Origin: Pelagibacterales bacterium SAG-MED48
Lineage (GTDB): Bacteria > Pseudomonadota > Alphaproteobacteria > Pelagibacterales > Pelagibacteraceae
DNA length: 64,000 nt
Direction of reading: 5' to 3'
Assembly (NCBI GenBank): GCA_014653375.1
Contig: JACWEP010000001.1
Location: forward strand, 41,354 to 105,353
Shown in pieces: positions 39,123 to 49,781 of the stretch (the stretch's first letter is position 1; every line of letters starts with the position of its first letter). Below the pieces are notes generated by a model. It saw only the letters and a program-made list of their open reading frames with translations, did not search any database and was not told where the DNA came from. The translations under genes were made by a program, and so were the position numbers.

Positions 39123-39140
39123 TGCATTATGCATTTGCAT
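39123..39140. repeat. Three TGCAT repeats in the Anbu/ATP-grasp divergent spacer
   Basis: TGCAT occurs at 39123-39127, 39130-39134 and 39136-39140, 32 to 49 bases upstream of the ATP-grasp start and 65 to 82 bases from the Anbu start. Octamer-like repeats in a shared divergent spacer could be regulatory. They may also be chance in A+T-rich DNA. Confidence 0.3.
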
Positions 39141-39171
39141 ATTTTAGCCAAGTAATGAACATTATTGTAAT

Positions 39172-40617
39172 ATGGTTTCAAAACTCTGGAATAATTACAA
39201 CTCAAAACAAGCTTATGATGGATATTTTACTAAAGATAATAAACTTCGAAAACACGCTACAATAATTTCATCGATCTTAGAAAGATATGGTAAAAAAAAA
39301 CTTCAAGAAATTGAAAAAAATTGCCAGAGTACAATAAGTGCCAGAGGCATAAACTTCAGAGTTTATGCTGCAAATAATAGGGCTGAAGAAAAAAAATGGC
39401 CCCTTGATATTATCCCACGAATAATCCCAAAAACACAATGGAACAAGGTCTCAAAAGGTTTAAAGCAGCGTGTAAAAGCTTTAAATTTATTTATTGATGA
39501 TGTTTATAATCAAAAAAAGATATTCAAAGATAAAGTAGTTCCAAAAGAAATTATTTTTAATTCCCCCTATTATGTAAAAGAATGTGAAGGGTTTTCACCA
39601 AAGCATAAAGCTTGGTCAAATATTTCAGGTGTGGACTTAATAAGAAATGCAAATGGTGATTATTTGGTTTTAGAAGATAACTTAAGAGTTCCCTCAGGCG
39701 TATCTTATATGCTTGAAAACAGAATGGTAATGAGAGATGTGTTTCCTGAATTATTTACGAGGTATAAAGTTGCATCCATCCATCAATATACAAATAAATT
39801 GTTTAATTGTATGGTTGAGTGTATTCCAAAAAAAACTGCAAACCCACATATGGTGGTTCTAACTCCGGGTATATATAACTCAGCATATTTTGAGCATTCT
39901 TTCTTGGCTGATCAGATGGGCATTGCTTTAGTTGAGGGAAAAGACTTATTTGTTGAAAACGATATTGTTTACATGAAGACTGTAAAAGGTCCTTTAAAAG
40001 TTGACTGCATATACAGACGTCTTGATGATAATTTTTTAGACCCAGAGGTATTTTATAAGAAATCAGTTATAGGTGTTCCTGGATTATTTAAAAGTTGGCG
40101 TAAAGGAAATGTCGGCATCATTAATGCTATTGGTACAGGAATTGCTGATGACAAAGTAGTTTATACCTATGTTAATAAAATGATTGTTTATTATCTTGGT
40201 GAACAGCCAATCTTGAATCAGGTTGAAACTTACTTATGTCACAATAAAAATGAAAGACACTATGTTATTGAAAATATATCAAAATTAGTTGTGAAACCTG
40301 CTAATGCTTCTGGTGGTTATGGAATAATGATAGGTCCTAAAGCAGATAAAAAAGAAAGAGATGATGTAATAGCAAAAATTAAAAGAAACCCAAGAGAGTA
40401 TATTGCGCAACCACTTGAAACTCTTTCAACAGCACCAACAATTACTGAGAATGATATTGAACCAAGGCATCTAGATTTAAGACCTTTTGTGCTTAGCGGA
40501 AAAACTACTTATGTGAGTACAGGAGGATTAACAAGAGTTGCACTTAGAAAAGGAAGTACAATTGTTAATAGCTCTCAAGGTGGAGGGTCTAAAGACACAT
40601 TAATTGTTGATGTTTAA
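39172..40617 (+). CDS. Circularly permuted ATP-grasp protein (DUF404/DUF407 type)
   Basis: A 481-residue ATP-dependent ligase-like protein. The N-terminal half has FRVYAANNRAEEKKWPLDII and GDYLVLEDNLRVPSGVSYML; the C-terminal half has VKPANASGGYGIMIGP, an ATP-binding glycine loop, then EYIAQP and RHLDLRPFVLSG. This order is that of the permuted ATP-grasp family linked to Anbu loci and predicted to form peptide-like amide bonds. The usual alpha-E and transglutaminase partners are not in the window. The product is unknown. Confidence 0.85.
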   Translation: MVSKLWNNYNSKQAYDGYFTKDNKLRKHATIISSILERYGKKKLQEIEKNCQSTISARGINFRVYAANNRAEEKKWPLDIIPRIIPKTQWNKVSKGLKQRVKALNLFIDDVYNQKKIFKDKVVPKEIIFNSPYYVKECEGFSPKHKAWSNISGVDLIRNANGDYLVLEDNLRVPSGVSYMLENRMVMRDVFPELFTRYKVASIHQYTNKLFNCMVECIPKKTANPHMVVLTPGIYNSAYFEHSFLADQMGIALVEGKDLFVENDIVYMKTVKGPLKVDCIYRRLDDNFLDPEVFYKKSVIGVPGLFKSWRKGNVGIINAIGTGIADDKVVYTYVNKMIVYYLGEQPILNQVETYLCHNKNERHYVIENISKLVVKPANASGGYGIMIGPKADKKERDDVIAKIKRNPREYIAQPLETLSTAPTITENDIEPRHLDLRPFVLSGKTTYVSTGGLTRVALRKGSTIVNSSQGGGSKDTLIVDV

Positions 40618-40620
40618 AAT

Positions 40621-40669
40621 TTAAATGTCCTGCAAAAAGGTAACTTCTAATTTTTAGTTTTTACTGATT
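40621..40669 (-). repeat. Decayed copy of the carB 3' end
   Basis: 49 bases align to the carB terminus at 41121-41170 with 42 matches in 50 columns and one gap. Read on the minus strand it ends L-E-V-T-F-L-Q-D-I-stop, against [13 protein letters not shown] in carB. A one-base deletion in the A-run breaks the frame just before. The copy is a direct repeat exactly 500 bases from the intact one and lies beyond the MOSC gene. Confidence 0.8.
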
Positions 40670-40675
40670 GAAAGG

Positions 40676-41119
40676 TTAAATAACTTTAATTTTATCACCT
40701 AGATATATTTTTCCATTATTTATTATCTGACATCTTATACCGCCTTTTCTTAAAAATTCTTTTATTACATCATTTCTATTTAATTTTTCTGAAAGATGTC
40801 GACAAGGTCTACATAAATCAATCACTTCTAATTCAATAGATCCTATCTTAATTCTTTTTTCCACAAGATCATTTAATCTTATTCCTTTGGTAATAATATT
40901 TCTTCTGAAATTTAAGTAAGGAATGTTTGATTTGTACTTTAAATTGTATTCATCGATATTCTCACTTTCAATAATTGATAACTGATTAAAAGGGTCATTA
41001 TAATCTCTGAAGTGTCTATCACCAACGATACCTTTATCAGCAATCAAACTTATTTCATTTACATCAATAATCTCTTGATTATGATTTTTAGTAACTCCAA
41101 TTTTTATTACCTCAGACAT
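40676..41119 (-). CDS. MOSC-domain protein
   Basis: A 147-residue stand-alone MOSC domain, related to the C terminus of molybdenum-cofactor sulfurases. It has DKGIVGDRHFRDYNDPFNQLSII, FRRNIITKGIRLNDL, and the cysteine motif in IDLCRPCRHL where MOSC proteins bind sulfur. Relatives such as YiiM act with molybdenum cofactor. It starts 1 base after the carB stop and is flanked by two copies of the carB tail, which suggests it was added to this place. Confidence 0.82.
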   Translation of the reverse strand: MSEVIKIGVTKNHNQEIIDVNEISLIADKGIVGDRHFRDYNDPFNQLSIIESENIDEYNLKYKSNIPYLNFRRNIITKGIRLNDLVEKRIKIGSIELEVIDLCRPCRHLSEKLNRNDVIKEFLRKGGIRCQIINNGKIYLGDKIKVI

Positions 41120-41120
41120 T

Positions 41121-41170
41121 TTAAATATCTTGAAGAGAGGTAACTTCTAATTTTTTAGTCTTTAGTGATT
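41121..41170 (-). repeat. Intact carB 3' tail, partner of the direct repeat
   Basis: The coding end of carB ([12 protein letters not shown] and stop) is matched by the decayed copy at 40621-40669. The core GGTAACTTCTAATTTTT is identical in both. Confidence 0.8.
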
Positions 41171-44100
41171 TAATTGCTTGCAAACATGCTTGTGCTGTAG
41201 ACATGTTCGTACAATAAGGAACTTTATTTTTTAGTGTTGCTCTTCTAAGTGCTATTGCATCATTTAGTCTGTGTTCAGAGTTTCCTCCACCAGTATTAAT
41301 AACTAGACCAATTTTTTTAGAACCTAAAACATCAACTATATGTGGAGATCCACTACTTACTTTATTTATTACTCTACATTTAATTTTATGTTTTCTAAAG
41401 TATTCTGCAGTTCCTCTAGTAGCGCACAACGTAAAATCTAATTTAATAAGATCTTTTGCTAAATCAATTCCCTCATCTTTATGAGAGTCTTTTAGCGAGA
41501 CAAACGCTAGCCCTTTTTTTGGTAATGAGTTAGCAGCAGCTATTTGGCTTTTAGCAAATGCCATACCAAAATCTTTATCAAATCCCATCACTTCTCCAGT
41601 TGATTTCATTTCAGGTCCTAAGAGTAGATCACTGTTTGGAAATTTATTAAAAGGAAATACAGCCTCTTTAACTGCATACATTCCTTTAGATATATCTTTT
41701 AAATTAAAATTAGATAATTTTTCTCCAGCCATGACACGTGATGCAATTTTTGCAAGTGGAAGCCCTTTTGCTTTTGATACAAATGGTACTGTTCTACTTG
41801 CTCTAGGGTTTACTTCGATCACATAAATCTCATCTTTTTTAATGGCAAATTGAATATTCATGAACCCTTTAACTTTTAAAGCTAAAGCTAATTTTTTAGT
41901 TTGGTTTTCAATTTCTTTAATTAAGAATGGCTTAATTGATATTGGAGGTAAACTACATGCTGAATCTCCTGAGTGAATTCCAGCTTCTTCAATATGTTGC
42001 ATAATGCCTGCAACAAATACTTGATTTCCATCAGATATCGCATCAACATCAACTTCCATTGCATGATCAATAAATTTATCAATTAAAATCGGATTTTCTT
42101 CAGCTGCTTTAAAGGCCTCTTCAACAAAGTTTTTAAGTTGGCTTTTTTCATGAACAATTTCCATTGCTCTTCCACCTAACACATAAGAAGGTCTAACCAT
42201 TAATGGTAAGCCAATTCTTTCTGCTATTTGGATAGCTTGCTTAAATGTTTTTGCAATTCCACTTTCAGCTTGTTTTAATTTTAATTTATTAAGAAGATTT
42301 CTAAATAAATCTCTGTCTTCTGCTAGATCAATAGATGTGTACTGTGTTCCTAAAATTGGAAGTTTGTTATCATATAAAAATTTAGCAAGTTTAATTGGAG
42401 TTTGGCCACCAAATTGAGCAATAATCCCAATTAGGTTTCCTTTTTCCTTTTCCTTTTTAATTATATTAAAGACATACTCTTCTTTTAACGGTTCAAAATA
42501 CAATCTGTCACTGGTGTCATAATCAGTTGAAACTGTTTCGGGGTTACAGTTAATCATAATGGTTTCAAAACCAGCTTCTTTCAATGCAAAACTAGCCTGA
42601 CAGCAGCAATAATCAAACTCTATCCCTTGTCCTATTCTATTAGGTCCACCACCTAGTATTATAATTTTTTTCTTATTTGATGGATCTGCTTCACATTCTG
42701 AATTAATTGAGAAATTTCTTTGATAAGTTGAATACATATAAGGAGTAAATGATTTAAATTCAGCAGCACAGGTATCAACTTTCTTAAACACAGGTAATAT
42801 TTTAAGTGCAGTTCTTTTTCGTCTTACAGCATCTTCCGAAGTTTTTGTTAGTTCAGATAATTTTTTGTCTGAAAAACCAATTGATTTTATTCGATTAAAT
42901 TCATTGAAATCTCTTGGTAATCCTTTGTTTTTAATCTTAGTTTCATTATCTACAATTTCTTTAATTTGATCTAAGAACCAGGGATCTATCTTAGATAAAG
43001 CAAATATTCTCTTAAGATCAATTTTTTTTCTAATTGCTTCAGCAACAAGTAGAATTTTATTTGGGATACTTTCTTTAAGTTTTTTTTCAATTTGTTTTTT
43101 ATTTAGATCAAATATTCTATCCAATCCTGAAAACCCTGTCTCAAGGGAAACTAATGCTTTTTGAAGCGACTCTTTAAAGTTTCTTCCAATCGCCATTGCC
43201 TCTCCAACCGATTTCATTGATGTACCTAATGTTGCAGGTGAAGTTGAAAATTTCTCAAATGTAAATCTTGGAATTTTAGTTACCACATAATCAATACTTG
43301 GTTCAAATGATGCGGGAGTTACTTTTGTAATTTCATTTTTTAATTCATCTAATGTGTAGCCAACAGCAAGTTTTGCAGCAACTTTTGCTATTGGAAAACC
43401 CGTTGCTTTCGATGCAAGAGCTGATGAACGTGAAACTCTTGGGTTCATTTCAATTACAACCATTCGTCCATTTTTAGGATTGATTGCAAATTGAACATTT
43501 GATCCTCCTGTTTCAACTCCAATTTTTCTTAAACATGCAATAGATGCATTTCTCATTACTTGGTATTCTTTATCAGTTAGTGTAAGAGCAGGGGCAACTG
43601 TCACAGAGTCTCCTGTATGAATTCCCATTGGATCAATATTCTCAATAGAGCAGATTATGATGCAATTATCTTTTTTATCTCTTACAACTTCCATTTCAAA
43701 TTCTTTCCAGCCCTCTAGACATTCTTCAACTAGAACTTGGCTCACAGGGGACTCTTGTAATCCACTTTTAATAATTCTTAGATATTCTTTTTCATTTTTA
43801 GCAATTCCACCCCCAAGGCCTCCAAGAGTAAATGCAGGTCTAATGATTGCCGGTAAGCCAATTTTTTTTAAAACCTTAGATGCTTGTTTAATATTGTTTA
43901 CAATTTCAGATTTGGGTAAATCTAAACCGATATCAATCATGTTTTTTCTAAATTTCTTTCTATCTTCTGCATTTGAGATAGCTTTAGAATTTGCACCGAT
44001 TAGTTCTATTTTATATTTTTTCAGTATTCCTTTTTTTTCAGCTTCCATTGCAAGGTTGAGTGCAGTTTGACCACCCATTGTTGGAAGAATTGCATCTGGT

Positions 44101-44345
44101 TTTTCTTTTTTAAGAATTTTTTCTAAAACTTCTGAAGTAATAGGTTCTATATAAGTTTTGTCAGCAACATCAGGATCAGTCATAATTGTTGCAGGATTTG
44201 AGTTAATCAATATAACCTTATAACCTTCGTCTCTTAAGGCTTTACATGCTTGTGTTCCCGAATAATCAAATTCACAAGCTTGGCCAATAATAATTGGACC
44301 AGCGCCAACAACTAATATTTTTTTAAGATCTTTTCTTTTTGGCAT
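41121..44345 (-). CDS. carB: Carbamoyl-phosphate synthase large subunit
   Basis: Makes carbamoyl phosphate for arginine and pyrimidines. The 1074-residue protein has the duplicated ATP-grasp layout. The first half shows [18 protein letters not shown] and [12 protein letters not shown]; the second shows [17 protein letters not shown] and [15 protein letters not shown]-terminal regulatory MGS-like domain follows ([16 protein letters not shown]). It overlaps carA by 23 bases. The last 50 bases exist a second time downstream of the MOSC gene. Confidence 0.98.
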   Translation of the reverse strand: MPKRKDLKKILVVGAGPIIIGQACEFDYSGTQACKALRDEGYKVILINSNPATIMTDPDVADKTYIEPITSEVLEKILKKEKPDAILPTMGGQTALNLAMEAEKKGILKKYKIELIGANSKAISNAEDRKKFRKNMIDIGLDLPKSEIVNNIKQASKVLKKIGLPAIIRPAFTLGGLGGGIAKNEKEYLRIIKSGLQESPVSQVLVEECLEGWKEFEMEVVRDKKDNCIIICSIENIDPMGIHTGDSVTVAPALTLTDKEYQVMRNASIACLRKIGVETGGSNVQFAINPKNGRMVVIEMNPRVSRSSALASKATGFPIAKVAAKLAVGYTLDELKNEITKVTPASFEPSIDYVVTKIPRFTFEKFSTSPATLGTSMKSVGEAMAIGRNFKESLQKALVSLETGFSGLDRIFDLNKKQIEKKLKESIPNKILLVAEAIRKKIDLKRIFALSKIDPWFLDQIKEIVDNETKIKNKGLPRDFNEFNRIKSIGFSDKKLSELTKTSEDAVRRKRTALKILPVFKKVDTCAAEFKSFTPYMYSTYQRNFSINSECEADPSNKKKIIILGGGPNRIGQGIEFDYCCCQASFALKEAGFETIMINCNPETVSTDYDTSDRLYFEPLKEEYVFNIIKKEKEKGNLIGIIAQFGGQTPIKLAKFLYDNKLPILGTQYTSIDLAEDRDLFRNLLNKLKLKQAESGIAKTFKQAIQIAERIGLPLMVRPSYVLGGRAMEIVHEKSQLKNFVEEAFKAAEENPILIDKFIDHAMEVDVDAISDGNQVFVAGIMQHIEEAGIHSGDSACSLPPISIKPFLIKEIENQTKKLALALKVKGFMNIQFAIKKDEIYVIEVNPRASRTVPFVSKAKGLPLAKIASRVMAGEKLSNFNLKDISKGMYAVKEAVFPFNKFPNSDLLLGPEMKSTGEVMGFDKDFGMAFAKSQIAAANSLPKKGLAFVSLKDSHKDEGIDLAKDLIKLDFTLCATRGTAEYFRKHKIKCRVINKVSSGSPHIVDVLGSKKIGLVINTGGGNSEHRLNDAIALRRATLKNKVPYCTNMSTAQACLQAIKSLKTKKLEVTSLQDI

Positions 44346-45516
44346 TTTTTTTCATGTTGTTAATAAATTCTTGAAATAAATAAACGCTATCTTGAGGACC
44401 AGGGTTAGACTCTGGATGATATTGAACTGAAAATACTGGTTTATTTTTTAATCGGATACCCTCGATACTATTATCAAATAGAGACTTGTGAGTGATCTCA
44501 ATATTTTTAGGTAAATTTTCTTTAATCACTTCAAAACCGTGGTTTTGACTAGTGATTTCTACATTGTCGTAAATTAAATTTTTAACAGGATGGTTTGCAC
44601 CTCTATGACCTAGCTTCATTTTTTTTGTTTTACCACCCAATGTTAATGCAAGTATTTGATGACCTAAACAAATACCAAATATCGGTAAGTTTTTTTTAAT
44701 TAAATCTTTAATTATTTTAATAGCATATCTTCCAGTTGCTGCTGGATCCCCAGGACCATTTGATAAAAATATACCATTTGGCTTAAGGGCTAAGATTTTT
44801 TTAGCAGATGTTTTGCATGAAACAACAGTTACTTTACAATTAAAATCAGAAAAATATCTTAAAATATTTTTTTTTATTCCATAATCAATTGCAACTACAT
44901 GAAAAGAATTTTTGGTATTTTTTTTGTAGCCTACTTCTTTCTTCCATGTTTTTAACCCTTTCCAAATATAATTTTTTTGGGTTGTTACTTTTTCAGCAAG
45001 ATCAAGGTTTTTTAAACCACTCCACTTTATTGTAGAGTTAGTAAGTTTACTGATATTGAATGTACTAGTTTTAGAATATGCAATAGTTCCTTTTGGGGCA
45101 CCTTTGTCTCTTATAAAATTAGTTAAACTTCTTGTATCTAAGCCTGTAATTCCAACTATCTTATTTTTTTTAAGCCAAGCATCTAAATGTAGAAATGATC
45201 TATAGTTTGATGGCGAGGTTATCTCTGAATTAAAAACTACACCTTTAGTCCAAATTTTATCTGACTCGTAATCTTCTTTGTTAGTTCCAACGTTTCCAAT
45301 GTGAGGAAAGGTAAAGTTTATAATTTGCCCCGCATAAGATGGGTCTGATATAATTTCTTGATAACCAGTTAATGAAGTATTAAAGCAGACTTCTCCAGTA
45401 GCTTCTCCTTGATAGCCAATACCAATACCCTTAAAAATTCTCTTATTTTCAAGAACTAAAATGCCTGTATTGATTTGTGAATTTTTTGAGTTAGTTTTTT
45501 TTGGTTTTTTGTTCAA
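44323..45516 (-). CDS. carA: Carbamoyl-phosphate synthase small subunit
   Basis: Glutaminase subunit that feeds ammonia to CarB. In 397 residues the N-terminal CarA domain ([21 protein letters not shown]) leads to a class I amidotransferase with the nucleophile in [11 protein letters not shown] and the His-Glu pair in [11 protein letters not shown]. The first about 17 residues are a polar Lys/Asn-rich extension. It faces yqeY across a 127-base divergent spacer. Confidence 0.97.
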   Translation of the reverse strand: MNKKPKKTNSKNSQINTGILVLENKRIFKGIGIGYQGEATGEVCFNTSLTGYQEIISDPSYAGQIINFTFPHIGNVGTNKEDYESDKIWTKGVVFNSEITSPSNYRSFLHLDAWLKKNKIVGITGLDTRSLTNFIRDKGAPKGTIAYSKTSTFNISKLTNSTIKWSGLKNLDLAEKVTTQKNYIWKGLKTWKKEVGYKKNTKNSFHVVAIDYGIKKNILRYFSDFNCKVTVVSCKTSAKKILALKPNGIFLSNGPGDPAATGRYAIKIIKDLIKKNLPIFGICLGHQILALTLGGKTKKMKLGHRGANHPVKNLIYDNVEITSQNHGFEVIKENLPKNIEITHKSLFDNSIEGIRLKNKPVFSVQYHPESNPGPQDSVYLFQEFINNMKKNAKKKRS

Positions 45517-45581
45517 TTACAACTCATGAGTTAAAGGTTAATACAATAATTGCTTTATTATCGCAACAGAGATGTATTATA

Positions 45582-45601
45582 AAATTGTAAAAAAACAATT
45601 T
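45582..45601. promoter_or_regulatory. A+T-rich hairpin in the carA/yqeY spacer
   Basis: AAATTGT (45582-45588) and ACAATTT (45595-45601) form a perfect 7-bp stem around six A residues, followed on the plus strand by a T-rich run. It could be an attenuator or terminator-like element ahead of yqeY-dnaG. With only one G-C pair the stability is low. Confidence 0.3.
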
Positions 45602-45643
45602 TTCTTTTGAAGAATTTTTTCTTTGCAGTAGATTAAAAAAATT

Positions 45644-46105
45644 ATGGCATTAAAAGAAACTATCGAAACAGAATACAAAAACGCTTTAAAATCAAAAGAT
45701 AAAACTAAAATATCAACCTACAGGTTAATACTATCTTCGATTAAAGATTTGGACATTATTAATAGATCGGATCCTAATAAAAAAGATACAGATGATGAAG
45801 ATATTAAGAAAATTTTAAAAAAGATGGTTAAGCAAAGAATCGAATCAATTGATATTTACAAGAAAAACAACAGAACAGACCTTTTGGAAGTTGAACAGAA
45901 TGAATATGAAATTTTAACTACCTTTTTGCCCAAACAACTTGGTGAAGAAGAAACCAAGAAAATTTGTGCTGAAGTAATTGCAAAACTTGGTGCAAGTTCA
46001 GTTAAAGATATGGGAAAAGTAATGGGTGAACTAAAAAAACAGCATGCAGATGAAATTGATTTTGCAAAAGCAGGCCCTTTAATTAAGGAATTGCTGAATA
46101 CTTAA
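45644..46105 (+). CDS. YqeY/GatB-tail domain protein
   Basis: A 153-residue helical protein of the YqeY family, related to the tRNA-binding C-terminal domain of GatB. Marks are KSKDKTKISTYRLILSSIK, KQRIESIDIYKKNNRTDLL, FLPKQLGEEE, and DMGKVMGELKKQ. In many bacteria it sits, as here, directly before dnaG. The stop overlaps the dnaG start by one base (TAATG). A role in amidotransferase-like chemistry is not established. Confidence 0.9.
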   Translation: MALKETIETEYKNALKSKDKTKISTYRLILSSIKDLDIINRSDPNKKDTDDEDIKKILKKMVKQRIESIDIYKKNNRTDLLEVEQNEYEILTTFLPKQLGEEETKKICAEVIAKLGASSVKDMGKVMGELKKQHADEIDFAKAGPLIKELLNT

Positions 46106-47880
46106 TGAAATACCCTAAAGAATACCTTGATGAAATTAAAACAAGGTTAAAAGTTTCAACAGTTGTATCAAAGTCGGTTGCCCTAAAAAAGAGAGGTAAA
46201 GAATATGTTGGTTTATCTCCGTTTAAAACTGAGAAAACACCTTCCTTTACAGTTAATGATGAAAAAGAGTTTTATCATTGTTTTGCAACATCAGAACATG
46301 GAAATATTTTTGATTTTGTAATGAAAACACAAAATTTAAAATTTGGTGAGGCAGTTAAACATTTGGCACAACTAGCTGGAATGCAACCATATATGTTTTC
46401 AAAGCAAGATGAAGAAAGAGAAAAAAAATGGAAAGAATATCTCTCAATATATGCACGTTACGTTGAATTTTATCATGATGAATTATTAAAAAATGAAGCT
46501 TTTTCTAATGCTAGAGATTATTTGAAGAATAGATCTTTAGGTAAGGAGGAAGTAAAGAAATTTAAGATTGGTTATATTGAAAAAAATCCTAATTTTTTTG
46601 ATCAATTAAAAAATGAATTTAGTGAACAAACATTAGTTGAAAGTGGTTTGTTTTATTTAGATGAAAAAAAGAAAATATATGTTGAAAGATTTAGAGGTCG
46701 TTTAATTTTTCCAATTAACAATATTTCAGGTCAACCAATTGCGTTAGGGGGAAGAATAATTGAAAAATTAGATTATTTAGCAAAATATATTAATTCACCA
46801 GAAACTAATTTTTTTAAAAAAGGTTCAAACTTATATAATTTAGATCTTGCAAGAAAATTATCAAATAAATTAGACCATATTTATTTAGTTGAAGGATATA
46901 TGGATGTTGTTGGATTGAGTAAAAATGGAATTGAAAATGTAGTTGCAAATCTTGGAACATCGTTAACAGATAGACAAATTTTAACTTTAAATCAGTTTTT
47001 TGATGACATAATAATTTGCTTTGATGGTGATGAAAGTGGATATAAAGCTGCGTTAAGAGCTGCAGAAAATTCTATTAAAGAATTAAGACCAGAAAAACAA
47101 ATATCTTTTTTATTTTTACCAGATAAAGAGGATCCAGACAGTTACGTTAATACACATGGAAAAAACTATTTTGTAGATTTTACCAAACAAAGCAAGCTAT
47201 CCATACATCAGTTTATTTTTAGTCATTATAAAAAACAAACTGACAATAACCCTTCTTCAATGGCGATATTTGAGAAAAAACTTAGGGCTATAGCAAATAC
47301 TATTAAGGATGATTTTATTAAGAAATATGTTCTTGAATATTTTTTAGAAAAAATTTCAGAATTAACTCCTCATTCTAATCAAAATAATAAAAAATTTTTT
47401 GTAAAAAAAACAAAATCATTAGCCTCAACAAAAAAGCATTTTAATGAAAGCCAATCAATAACAGGTGTGGAATTAAAAGAATTTTCTTTATTGTATTTGG
47501 TTTTAAATAATCTTTCTCTTTTCCAAGCAAATATTCATTTGATAGAAAATATTAAGTTATTTACAGAAATAAATAGGCAAATATTAAATACTACTATTGT
47601 AAAATTAAAATCTGGAGAACAGATTACAATTAATGATTTAAAACTAGATAAGCAATTACTAGATAAAATAAATAAATTTGCTCCAATTAAGCATATTTTA
47701 AAGAATAAACCTAATAACGACAATCAAGTGATAGAATTGCTGGACGATATATCTAAAGATTTATTCAATTATGAATTAGAATTTAGAATCCAAGAGTTAG
47801 AATCGAAGTTCTCTAAGGATATGAGCGAAACAACATTCAATGAGCTAAAAGAGTTGAAAAACGAGAGAAAAATCAATTAA
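46105..47880 (+). CDS. dnaG: DNA primase with degenerate zinc finger
   Basis: Makes RNA primers for replication. The 591-residue protein has the N-terminal zinc-binding region, the RNA polymerase domain (FRGRLIFPINNISGQPIALGG, then YLVEGYMDVVGLSKNGIENV and the TOPRIM FDGDESGYKAALRAA), and a C-terminal helicase-interaction domain. In the zinc finger, the CHC2 ligands C, H, C, C read S38, K41, C59 and T62, so zinc is unlikely to bind in the usual way. The yqeY-dnaG-rpoD order is a macromolecular-synthesis operon. Confidence 0.95.
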   Translation: MKYPKEYLDEIKTRLKVSTVVSKSVALKKRGKEYVGLSPFKTEKTPSFTVNDEKEFYHCFATSEHGNIFDFVMKTQNLKFGEAVKHLAQLAGMQPYMFSKQDEEREKKWKEYLSIYARYVEFYHDELLKNEAFSNARDYLKNRSLGKEEVKKFKIGYIEKNPNFFDQLKNEFSEQTLVESGLFYLDEKKKIYVERFRGRLIFPINNISGQPIALGGRIIEKLDYLAKYINSPETNFFKKGSNLYNLDLARKLSNKLDHIYLVEGYMDVVGLSKNGIENVVANLGTSLTDRQILTLNQFFDDIIICFDGDESGYKAALRAAENSIKELRPEKQISFLFLPDKEDPDSYVNTHGKNYFVDFTKQSKLSIHQFIFSHYKKQTDNNPSSMAIFEKKLRAIANTIKDDFIKKYVLEYFLEKISELTPHSNQNNKKFFVKKTKSLASTKKHFNESQSITGVELKEFSLLYLVLNNLSLFQANIHLIENIKLFTEINRQILNTTIVKLKSGEQITINDLKLDKQLLDKINKFAPIKHILKNKPNNDNQVIELLDDISKDLFNYELEFRIQELESKFSKDMSETTFNELKELKNERKIN

Positions 47881-47947
47881 TCTGATCAATTTAGCAATGG
47901 ATTTTTGCGAATTTGATATTATATAAGTCTTTCAAACTTATATTGCT

Positions 47948-49774
47948 GTGGAAAGAATTATTACAAAATCATTTGCTAGATTAATGGGTAGAGGAACCCA
48001 TAGAGGTTTCATAACTTATGAAGAGTTGAATAAATCTCTTGGAAAAAGAAATCTATCTGATGAAAATTTATCTCAAGCTTTTATTCATATTTTAGATGAA
48101 AATATTGCACTAGTTGAAAAAAAATCAGATTTTAAAGTATTAAGAAAAAAAGAAGGATCCTCCAAAGAAGAAGGTAAGTCAATGGAGAAGAGCGACGATC
48201 CCATACGAATGTATTTACGTGAGATGGGTGGAGTTGAATTACTTTCAAGAGAAGGTGAAATCGCAATCGCTAAAAGAATTGAAGCAGGAAAAGACGTAAT
48301 GTTGATTGCTCTTTCTCAAAGTCCAATGACTGCACAACAGTTTTTTGAATGGAATGATCAGTTACAAAATGACGAAATTTTAGTTAGGGAAATTATAGAT
48401 ATTGATACAAATTATATGGAGGACGAATCCACTGGTCCTAGTGCAAAACAAAAAAATGCAGGTGAAATCGACAAAGATGTAGGATCTGGTGATGGGGATG
48501 ATGATGATTTTAACCCAACACTTGCTGCAATGGAAACTGAGATTAAGCCTAAGGTTTTAAAAACAGTTAATACTCTAACAAAAGAATATAGCAAATTAAT
48601 AAAATACCAAAAAGAAAAATTAGATTGTGTTTTAAATTCACAAAATTTTTCTCCAGCAAAAGAAAAAGGGTATCAAAAAATTGTTGATGATATTTTAGAA
48701 AATATTAAATCACTTCAATTGTCACCTTCTGTTTTGGAGGAGCTGGTTCAAAAGCACTATGTTGAAATAAAAAAAATAGTTTCATTAGAGGGAAACCTTT
48801 TAAGATTAGCAATGGATAATAAAATTCCAAGAAATGAATTTATAAAATTTTATATTGGTAATGAAATAAATCCAAATCTTAAAAAATTCTTAGATACCAA
48901 CTTAATTTGGAAGCAATTTTTTGCAAAAAATAAAGATGAATTTAAGAATATTAGAGAAAGATTAATTGAGACAAGTCATAAACTAGGAATTTCTGTAACT
49001 GATTTTAAAAAGTTGGTTAGCAGAGTTCAAAAAGGTGAAAAAGAGTCAAGAATTGCCAAAAAAGAGATGGTTGAAGCTAACTTAAGGTTAGTAATTTCAA
49101 TTGCAAAAAAATACACAAACAGAGGTCTACAATTTCTAGATTTAATTCAAGAAGGAAATATTGGCTTGATGAAAGCAGTTGATAAATTTGAATATCGAAG
49201 AGGTTATAAGTTTTCTACTTATGCAACATGGTGGATTAGACAAGCAATTACAAGATCAATTGCTGACCAAGCTAGAACAATAAGAATTCCAGTTCACATG
49301 ATTGAAACAATTAATAAGATTGTAAGAACTCAAAGATTAATTTTAAGTGAGTTTGGTAGGGAAGCAACTCCTGAAGAATTAGCTCAAAAACTTAGAATGC
49401 CATTAGATAAAGTTAGAAAGGTCCTAAAAATATCTAAAGAGCCTGTTTCACTTGAAAAACCAGTTGGCGATGAAGAAGATAGTAGTTTAGGAGATTTTAT
49501 TGAAGACACAAAAGCTTTGGCACCACTAGAACAAGCTATTAAATCAAATCTTGGTGAGGCGACAACTAAGATTTTATCTACTCTTACCCCAAGAGAAGAA
49601 AGAGTTTTAAGAATGAGGTTTGGTGTTGGAATGAATACTGATCATACTTTAGAAGAAGTAGGCCTTCAATTTTCTGTGACCAGAGAAAGAATTAGACAAA
49701 TTGAGGCAAAAGCTCTTAGAAAACTAAAACACCCAAGCAGATCTAAGCAATTAAAAAGTTTCTTAGAAAGTTAA
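47948..49774 (+). CDS. rpoD: Primary sigma factor RpoD
   Basis: The housekeeping sigma-70. From the GTG start it has 608 residues: a region 1.1-like start, region 1.2 ([21 protein letters not shown]), a non-conserved acidic insert (about 150-190), region 2 ([38 protein letters not shown]), region 3, and region 4 ([35 protein letters not shown]). It ends 7 bases before tRNA-Val, which must be cut out of or initiated within the same transcript. Confidence 0.97.
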   Translation: MERIITKSFARLMGRGTHRGFITYEELNKSLGKRNLSDENLSQAFIHILDENIALVEKKSDFKVLRKKEGSSKEEGKSMEKSDDPIRMYLREMGGVELLSREGEIAIAKRIEAGKDVMLIALSQSPMTAQQFFEWNDQLQNDEILVREIIDIDTNYMEDESTGPSAKQKNAGEIDKDVGSGDGDDDDFNPTLAAMETEIKPKVLKTVNTLTKEYSKLIKYQKEKLDCVLNSQNFSPAKEKGYQKIVDDILENIKSLQLSPSVLEELVQKHYVEIKKIVSLEGNLLRLAMDNKIPRNEFIKFYIGNEINPNLKKFLDTNLIWKQFFAKNKDEFKNIRERLIETSHKLGISVTDFKKLVSRVQKGEKESRIAKKEMVEANLRLVISIAKKYTNRGLQFLDLIQEGNIGLMKAVDKFEYRRGYKFSTYATWWIRQAITRSIADQARTIRIPVHMIETINKIVRTQRLILSEFGREATPEELAQKLRMPLDKVRKVLKISKEPVSLEKPVGDEEDSSLGDFIEDTKALAPLEQAIKSNLGEATTKILSTLTPREERVLRMRFGVGMNTDHTLEEVGLQFSVTRERIRQIEAKALRKLKHPSRSKQLKSFLES

Positions 49775-49781
49775 TTTTACT

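Noticed and set aside
43657..44070. Plus-strand frame of 137 codons opposite carB
   Set aside because: It is antisense to the conserved first ATP-grasp domain; the hydrophobic sequence is a reading-frame artefact.
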